A DNA stretch of 6,404 bases from Chlamydiia bacterium (GTDB lineage: Bacteria; Chlamydiota; Chlamydiia; Chlamydiales; FEN-1388), in the NCBI GenBank assembly GCA_028293095.1, contig JAQGPK010000102.1, positions 1 to 6,404 of the forward strand, written 5' to 3'. A program made the position numbers and the translations under genes. Shown here in pieces: positions 1-4,800 of this stretch (positions within the stretch are counted from its first letter, which is position 1; every line of letters begins with the position of its first letter). The notes under the pieces are model-generated. The model had not been told where the DNA came from and made no database searches. It worked only from the letters and a program-made list of their open reading frames with translations.

Positions 1-95
1 TTACCTTCGAAAAACACAGGCAGAGCTTGAAAAGGGCATGGGGTAATCGAAGAGAAAGAAAATGAAAGCGGTGAGGATTCTCTGTTGCCAAATAT
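1..95. other. Unassigned upstream flank, possible tail of an upstream gene
   Basis: No gene can be assigned here. On the + strand one frame is open from base 2 to a stop at 44-46 and another from base 3 to a stop at 61-63. Either could be the C-terminal end of a gene that begins before the window, but the 14 to 20 residues available are too few to recognise. In Chlamydia, from memory, a tRNA threonylcarbamoyladenosine (TsaD/Gcp-like) gene lies on this side of rpsU; nothing here confirms that. The right-hand end of the stretch carries the -35 element of the candidate rpsU promoter. Confidence 0.3.
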
Positions 96-114
96 GTGCT
101 TTTTCCGGTATCAT
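85..114 (+). promoter_or_regulatory. Candidate sigma-70-type promoter of rpsU
   Basis: TTGCCA at 85-90 matches the -35 consensus TTGACA at five of six bases. TATCAT at 109-114 matches the -10 consensus TATAAT at five of six, with an 18-base spacer. Transcription would start near base 121, leaving a leader of about 38 bases before the S21 start codon. This is a consensus match by eye; in AT-rich DNA such matches also occur by chance. A second -10-like hexamer, TAGAAT, lies at 125-130 but has no good -35 partner. Confidence 0.4.
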
Positions 115-149
115 TTCTCCTATTTAGAATAGCTCAATTTTTAGCTAAC

Positions 150-154
150 AAGGT
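150..154 (+). promoter_or_regulatory. Ribosome binding site of rpsU
   Basis: AAGGT at 150-154 is a Shine-Dalgarno match ending five bases before the ATG at 159. It decides the start: the frame stays open upstream to a GTG at 96, but the extra 21 residues are hydrophobic, have no counterpart in S21 proteins and have no comparable binding site. Confidence 0.7.
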
Positions 155-158
155 AAAC

Positions 159-341
159 ATGACAAGTGTAAAAGTACGCCCAGGTGAGTCAATTGATAAG
201 GCACTTCGTGCTCTGAAGAAGAGATTGGATAAAGAAGGCGTCATGAAAACAGTAAAAGCGCATCGTTTTTATTCAAAACCATCAGTTGCTAAGCGTGCAA
301 AATCGAAAGCTGCTCTTAAGTATAAAAAACAGCGCGCCTAA
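159..341 (+). CDS. rpsU: 30S ribosomal protein S21
   Basis: This encodes a 60-residue ribosomal protein of the small subunit. S21 sits near the 3' end of 16S rRNA and helps mRNA selection at initiation. The translation starts MTSVKVRPGES and continues with the family's helical, Lys/Arg-rich body, including the conserved stretch around residues 32-40 (KTVKAHRFY) and the basic tail KPSVAKRAKSKAALKYKKQ. Length and sequence fit the chlamydial form of about 58 residues, which I recall as very similar. The start at 159 is supported by the binding site at 150-154 and by the family N-terminus; the longer GTG start at 96 is unlikely. The gene lies 155 bases upstream of dnaJ in the same direction, the arrangement I know from Chlamydia. 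The assignment is secure; only promoter use is uncertain. Confidence 0.96.
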   Translation: MTSVKVRPGESIDKALRALKKRLDKEGVMKTVKAHRFYSKPSVAKRAKSKAALKYKKQRA

Positions 342-363
342 AGCATTTTTTAGAGATTCGTAG

Positions 364-369
364 TATAAT
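364..369 (+). promoter_or_regulatory. Perfect -10 box, candidate dnaJ promoter
   Basis: TATAAT at 364-369 equals the -10 consensus. No good -35 hexamer lies 16-18 bases upstream, where the sequence reads AAGCAT to AGCATT, so the promoter would be weak, activator-dependent or not real. If used, transcription would start near base 376, exactly where the inverted repeat at 376-414 begins, and give a leader of about 120 bases before dnaJ. A further TATAAA lies at 465-470, also without a -35 partner. Confidence 0.4.
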
Positions 370-375
370 AAGCGG

Positions 376-414
376 TCTCTTAGCTATAAAATGCCAAATA
401 AGCATAGCTAGAGA
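376..414 (+). promoter_or_regulatory. Inverted repeat in the rpsU-dnaJ gap, possible operator or leader hairpin
   Basis: TAGCTAT at 381-387 is the exact reverse complement of ATAGCTA at 404-410. The stem continues with TCTC (376-379) against GAGA (411-414) if base 380 is bulged, giving 11 base pairs around a 16-base loop. An alternative inner pairing uses ATGC (391-394) with GCAT (402-405). There is no T-run after the right arm, so it is a poor intrinsic terminator for rpsU. Its position over the expected start of the dnaJ transcript would suit an operator or a leader structure. The arms do not match the CIRCE heat-shock operator (TTAGCACTC/GAGTGCTAA). Function is inferred. Confidence 0.4.
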
Positions 415-496
415 GTTCCATGCTGAAGTATTGCTGTATTCATTAAAAATGCCGTTCTACGCTGTATAAATCTATATAACACTAGTAGTATGTATT

Positions 497-1669
497 ATGG
501 CTGACTATTATGAAGTTTTAGAAATCCCACGCGGGGCAACTAAAGAAGAAATCAAGAAGGCTTATCGAAAAAAAGCCCTTCAGCATCACCCTGACCGAAA
601 TCCAGGCAATCCAGAAGCTGAGAAAAAATTTAAAGAAATCTCTGAAGCATACGAAGTTCTAAGCGACGAAAAGAAAAAAGAGATGTACGATCGCTATGGC
701 GCAGATGCCGTTAATGGTATGGGCGCAGGTATGGGCGGTGGTGGTGGCGGTCATCCAGGTGGATTTTCCTCCATGGAAGAGGCTTTACATACATTTATGG
801 GCGCGTTTGGACGCGAGTCTGCTTTTGACTCTATGTTTGGTGGCGGCGGTCATGGCGGTTATGAAGAAGGACCTCGTCAGCAGCAGGGAGCAAGCAAGCG
901 TGCTAACCTCAGTATTTCCTTTGAAGAAGCAGTTAAGGGCGTAGAGAAAGAGCTTGCAATCACGACCTATGTCACCTGTGAAACTTGCCACGGTAAGCGA
1001 ACAACATCCCCTCAAGGAGTGAAACGCTGTACGCGTTGTAAAGGCTCGGGCCAAGTGTTTGAGCAGCGAGGCTTCTTTAGCATGTCTATGGCATGCCCTC
1101 AATGTCATGGAGAAGGTGAGACTATTTCTGATCCTTGCAAAACTTGTGCAGGTGAAGGTCGCGTCAAAACTAAAAAGCATGTGAAGGTAAAGGTTCCAGC
1201 AGGAATTGATACTGGCATGCGTCTTCGTCTGACAGGCTACGGTGATGTTGGCATTGGGGGCTCGGCTCCTGGTGATTTATATGTCTACATTACAGTTGAA
1301 CCACATGAGTTTTTTGAACGTCAAGGCAATGACATTCTTCTTGATTTGCCTATCACGCTTGCAGAAGCCGCTCTTGGCTGTAAAAAGGAAATTCCTTCCT
1401 TTTTATCGCATGGAGTACGTCTCACAATTCCAGAAGGTACCCAAACAGGGAAAGTCTTTCGAGTGAAAGGCGAAGGTTTCCCTTATGTACAAGGCTCTGG
1501 TAATGGTGACCTTTTGATTCGGGTAGTTGTTGAAACTCCATCAAAGCTTACTGATCGTCAGCGTGAACTTCTTAAAGAATTTGCTGAACTTGAAAGCTCA
1601 GCAAACTTTCCAAAGGGCAAGACATTTCTAGAAAAACTAAAAGAATTTTTCTCTGGTTCACCTTCTTAA
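497..1669 (+). CDS. dnaJ: Chaperone protein DnaJ (Hsp40), type I
   Basis: This is the 390-residue cytoplasmic co-chaperone that delivers unfolded proteins to DnaK and stimulates its ATPase. All parts of a type I J-protein are present in order. The J domain spans residues 2-68, with the essential HPD at 31-33. A Gly/Phe-rich linker covers about 74-122. The zinc domain spans about 161-222, with cysteine pairs at 161/164, 178/181, 200/203 and 214/217. Two C-terminal substrate-binding domains and a dimerisation tail follow to 390. All eight zinc ligands are kept, but the first zinc motif reads CETCHGKR, with Arg168 where the family's CxxCxGxG has Gly. Length is normal for the family (chlamydial forms are about 392). 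The start at 497 fits the family N-terminus, though no Shine-Dalgarno sequence precedes it. It follows rpsU and ends seven bases before a strong terminator, so it is the last gene of its transcript. Confidence 0.98.
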   Translation: MADYYEVLEIPRGATKEEIKKAYRKKALQHHPDRNPGNPEAEKKFKEISEAYEVLSDEKKKEMYDRYGADAVNGMGAGMGGGGGGHPGGFSSMEEALHTFMGAFGRESAFDSMFGGGGHGGYEEGPRQQQGASKRANLSISFEEAVKGVEKELAITTYVTCETCHGKRTTSPQGVKRCTRCKGSGQVFEQRGFFSMSMACPQCHGEGETISDPCKTCAGEGRVKTKKHVKVKVPAGIDTGMRLRLTGYGDVGIGGSAPGDLYVYITVEPHEFFERQGNDILLDLPITLAEAALGCKKEIPSFLSHGVRLTIPEGTQTGKVFRVKGEGFPYVQGSGNGDLLIRVVVETPSKLTDRQRELLKEFAELESSANFPKGKTFLEKLKEFFSGSPS

Positions 1670-1676
1670 AGTCATC

Positions 1677-1730
1677 AAAAATAGATATTCTATCATTTAT
1701 AATAAAGAGGAATATCTATTTTTTGTTTTT
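1677..1730 (+). terminator. Rho-independent terminator after dnaJ
   Basis: Bases 1677-1690 pair perfectly with 1710-1723, giving a 14-bp stem with a 19-base loop (1691-1709). The right arm runs into TTTTTTGTTTTT (1719-1730). The stem is AT-rich, with only two G-C pairs, but it is uninterrupted. Placed seven bases after the dnaJ stop codon, it should end the rpsU/dnaJ transcript and separate it from the giant gene downstream. Confidence 0.85.
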
Positions 1731-1805
1731 AATAAAAAATTCGGTGAATTATAAATAAATTAATTTTTCAAAAATAATTTAAAATACTTTTTTATTTAAT
1801 TCTAT

Positions 1806-1811
1806 TATAAT
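1806..1811 (+). promoter_or_regulatory. Perfect -10 box close to the start of the giant gene
   Basis: TATAAT at 1806-1811 equals the -10 consensus. The region 16-18 bases upstream (about 1782-1789, reading AAATACTT) has no recognisable -35 element. Transcription from it would begin near 1818, about five bases before the ATG at 1823, so the mRNA would be almost leaderless. No clear Shine-Dalgarno sequence is present; GAGAA at 1812-1816 is the nearest weak match. The whole gap 1731-1805 is very AT-rich and shows nothing else I can name. Confidence 0.4.
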
Positions 1812-1822
1812 GAGAACGCCAT

Positions 1823-4800
1823 ATGAATTCTGTTAACGAATCTTTATTCAAAGACTCGGCTTATTTAAATCCACTACACATATTATCCATAGCAGCAAAT
1901 GTTGTCCAAGACCTCTCTAATATAGAGGTAAGAGCAGAGGATCTTCGGACAATATATGTTCAGGCCACTGGATTTCAACTTGTCGATTTTATTCTGGAAG
2001 CCGCAAATTTTTCGGTTGGTGAACCAATACAGACAGTATATAAACAAATTGCTGATGAGCTAGTACAGCCGTTGAGATGCCCCTTTCCTGGCATGCACCA
2101 TGCCATTTGCAAGCTTGATCAGTTAGATTGTCCAAGGCTCATTTCTTTACTTTTTCATTATTGCCCTTTTGAAAATGAATATGAAGATTTTATTCAAGCA
2201 ATTGGAGAGCGGTTTCTTGCTTTAGAAAATGACCCTTTTATAAGTACAAGGGGGCCAGCCGAGTTGATTGAACTCGTTAAAATTTTTGAAAATGTTTCCC
2301 ATACGGCAATTAAAAATCTGCTCTATCGATTTCTTCTGGAATTTTTGCGTCCTCAAAGAGATGGAGAGTGTAAGTTTGCAAAGCTATCCTTAGATGATGC
2401 TATTTCTGCTGTAAATTGCTTGGTAACAAAGAAAGATAAAGACGAGGAGTTGATCACATTATTTAGTACAAAATTTGTGAATAAGAATAAAGATGGAGAG
2501 CTTGACTTTTCTTTGTATACCAGCGATCAGCTTTTACGTTTGGCATGTGGAGTGTCAAAGTATGGCGATAGTAGAGCTTTTCAAAAGCTAGGGGATGTTC
2601 TTCTTCAGGAATGTTTACGACCAGAGAGAATGACAATTTTACAGGAAAAAGAGCGTGGAATCCAAATGCTGAGCTGCTTTACAGAGAAGGGACCACAAGC
2701 TGCCCCTTTGTTTCATCAGTTTTCCGAGTATTTTTTTAAGAAAAAATCTAATGATACAATAGATCTGACGCAATTTTCTTCATCCCAAATTATCGAACTT
2801 CTAGGTTTGTTTAGCTCTCAAGGTAGCGAGGCTTCCCAATTACTTCTTACTTGTCAAAATGTTCTTCTGCAAAGAAAAAAGGAAGCTGCTATCGAAGAGC
2901 AAGTGGGTGCTGACAGCTTGTGCGTGAATTTAGTGATTTTTTGCAAGTCACTATATGCAATTGCAGATAGGGGATGTCTACAAGATAGCTTCATGGAAGT
3001 AGTTGAGTGGGTATTTAAGCTACAGCACGATCAAATCGGAGAGATTCCATCTCTTTATCTGGCAGAGCTCATACTTGCTTGTATGACATGTGCGCATGAT
3101 TTTGATGAACATCTTTGGGATGATATCTTTGGTTATCTTCTACATCTTGAGCAAGATAGTCCTGATACTGCCGTTTCGCTGCCTCTCTTTTTAAAAATAC
3201 TCTCTAAAAGTAGCGCTAATGGCTACAATGGATTGATAGAAGAGGTACGTTTATTTTCAACCTTCTTTGAAACGTTTGTGACATTTTATCAAAAAGAAAA
3301 GCTTGCCGGAAGACTTACAATAACTCCTGACGAGTATGCATTTCTTTTTCGTACGGGCCTAGGATACTTTGAGATTCATCGTCCTGATCTTCTTCAGGTT
3401 CTTTTTCAAGAGCTACAGCAAGTAAGTTTTGATTTTGCCTACGCTTTTAAACAATATAAAACTCATGAATTACTGCAGAGTATTTTATTGTTAAATGGGG
3501 CTCGTTTTGCATCTCTTCATCCAATCATGCAGCAAGAGTTTCTCTCTCGTAAAGAAGAAATACGCAGTATCTGTTTGAAAAAAGTGAGCTCTTTAATTTT
3601 AGCCTTTGGAAGGCATCCACAGATTAATAAGGAAGTTTTTACATTTTTTGAAGAGATGTTTTTAGAAAGAGCGAGTGATTGGATGAAGGAGGTTACACCT
3701 TCTGGTCTCTCAGAGATAGTATGCACTTTTCTCGATGCAAGGTGCGGTAGTAAGTGGCTATATGAAGTGTTCCAAAGTAGGCTTATAGCTATTAATGCTC
3801 AGGGAAATTCACCTCTACATACCATCTCTTTTACGATGATTTGTCGATTGGCAATAGCATTTATGAAATGTGGGAGGGGAACTTTTGAATTTTATAAAGC
3901 GCTTGAAAGTCAATTTATAGCGAGACACACTCGTTTAACAGAAGAGGATTTTGTATATTTTATCGAATTCCTTACAGCTTTGAATCTTTTATCCCAAAAG
4001 GATGCTAAGTATGGAGCGGCATTGAAAGCGGTTCTGATAAAGGATGCGTGTAAGTGGTTAAGCTCATTGTCTCCTCAATCTCTTGTGCAACTTTTGTGTC
4101 TCAAAGACTTTCCTGGAGATTTTTCAACATTAATCCCTGCCTTTTTTTTAAGGCCATCTATAGAAGATGTAAATAGACGGCAATTACAAGCGTTATCCTT
4201 CAAGGAGTTAGTTTTTGTCGCAACGTGGCTACTGCAGCACCAACCGCAGGGATATGGTTTGCTTGTACAGCTGATGAAATTAGAGCTTCTCTTAAAAAGA
4301 GAGAAAATGAGCGAGTTGGATAGTTTAGAAGTATTCAATTTTTACATTTTTTTTAAGAAAATAGCTTTAATGGGTCATGGTGATGTGTGTCACCTCTTAG
4401 AGATCGAGTTTCTCAGGAAAGAGCCAGATCATCCACAAAAAATCCAGTTATGCACTGAGAGTCAGCTTATTGAGCTTTTGAGAGTGAATGAGACGGGTAA
4501 CAGTTCTCAACAGTTTGTTAAGACTTGTGAAGAGGAGCTTTTTTCTCGGGGATTGAAGGCTTTTAAAGAGTTGATTTGGAAATGTATGTCACTGAAAGCG
4601 TTGCAATTTTTAGAGCGGATTCAAGATGTAAAGCAAGTCGACGAAAAAGGAAATACCCTACTTCACTATGCTGCAAGTTGCGGTGCTGTAGATATTGTTC
4701 AAGCACTTTTGAATCGGGGAGGTCTTGAAATTAATAGAGTGAATTTTGTTGGTGTGAGCCCTCTTCAATACGCTTGCTATGGCCTACATAAAGAGGTTGT

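Noticed and set aside
96..158. In-frame GTG extension of rpsU by 21 residues
   Set aside because: S21 proteins begin at the ATG at 159, which has a good ribosome binding site; the extension is hydrophobic and overlaps the candidate promoter.
376..414. CIRCE (HrcA) operator before dnaJ
   Set aside because: The arms do not match TTAGCACTC/GAGTGCTAA and the loop is 16 rather than 9 bases; it is kept only as an unassigned inverted repeat.
388..453. Direct repeat AAAATGCC at 388-395 and 446-453, and GCTGTAT at 433-439 and 461-467
   Set aside because: Repeats of 7-8 bases in a 155-base AT-rich gap are expected by chance.
785..1180. 131-codon open frame on the - strand inside dnaJ
   Set aside because: It lies wholly opposite a certain gene, is Ser/Thr/Arg-rich in the manner of antisense translations, and has no recognisable domain.
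696..1466. Two + strand open frames (696-944 and 1242-1466) in another frame of dnaJ
   Set aside because: They are shadows of the dnaJ frame, without binding sites or plausible protein composition.
3794..3826. Ankyrin-like NAQGNSPLHTI at residues 658-668, far from the ankyrin block
   Set aside because: It is a single isolated match, and the sequence right after it fits the 43-residue helical repeat (anchor I673), so it is more likely a loop lookalike.
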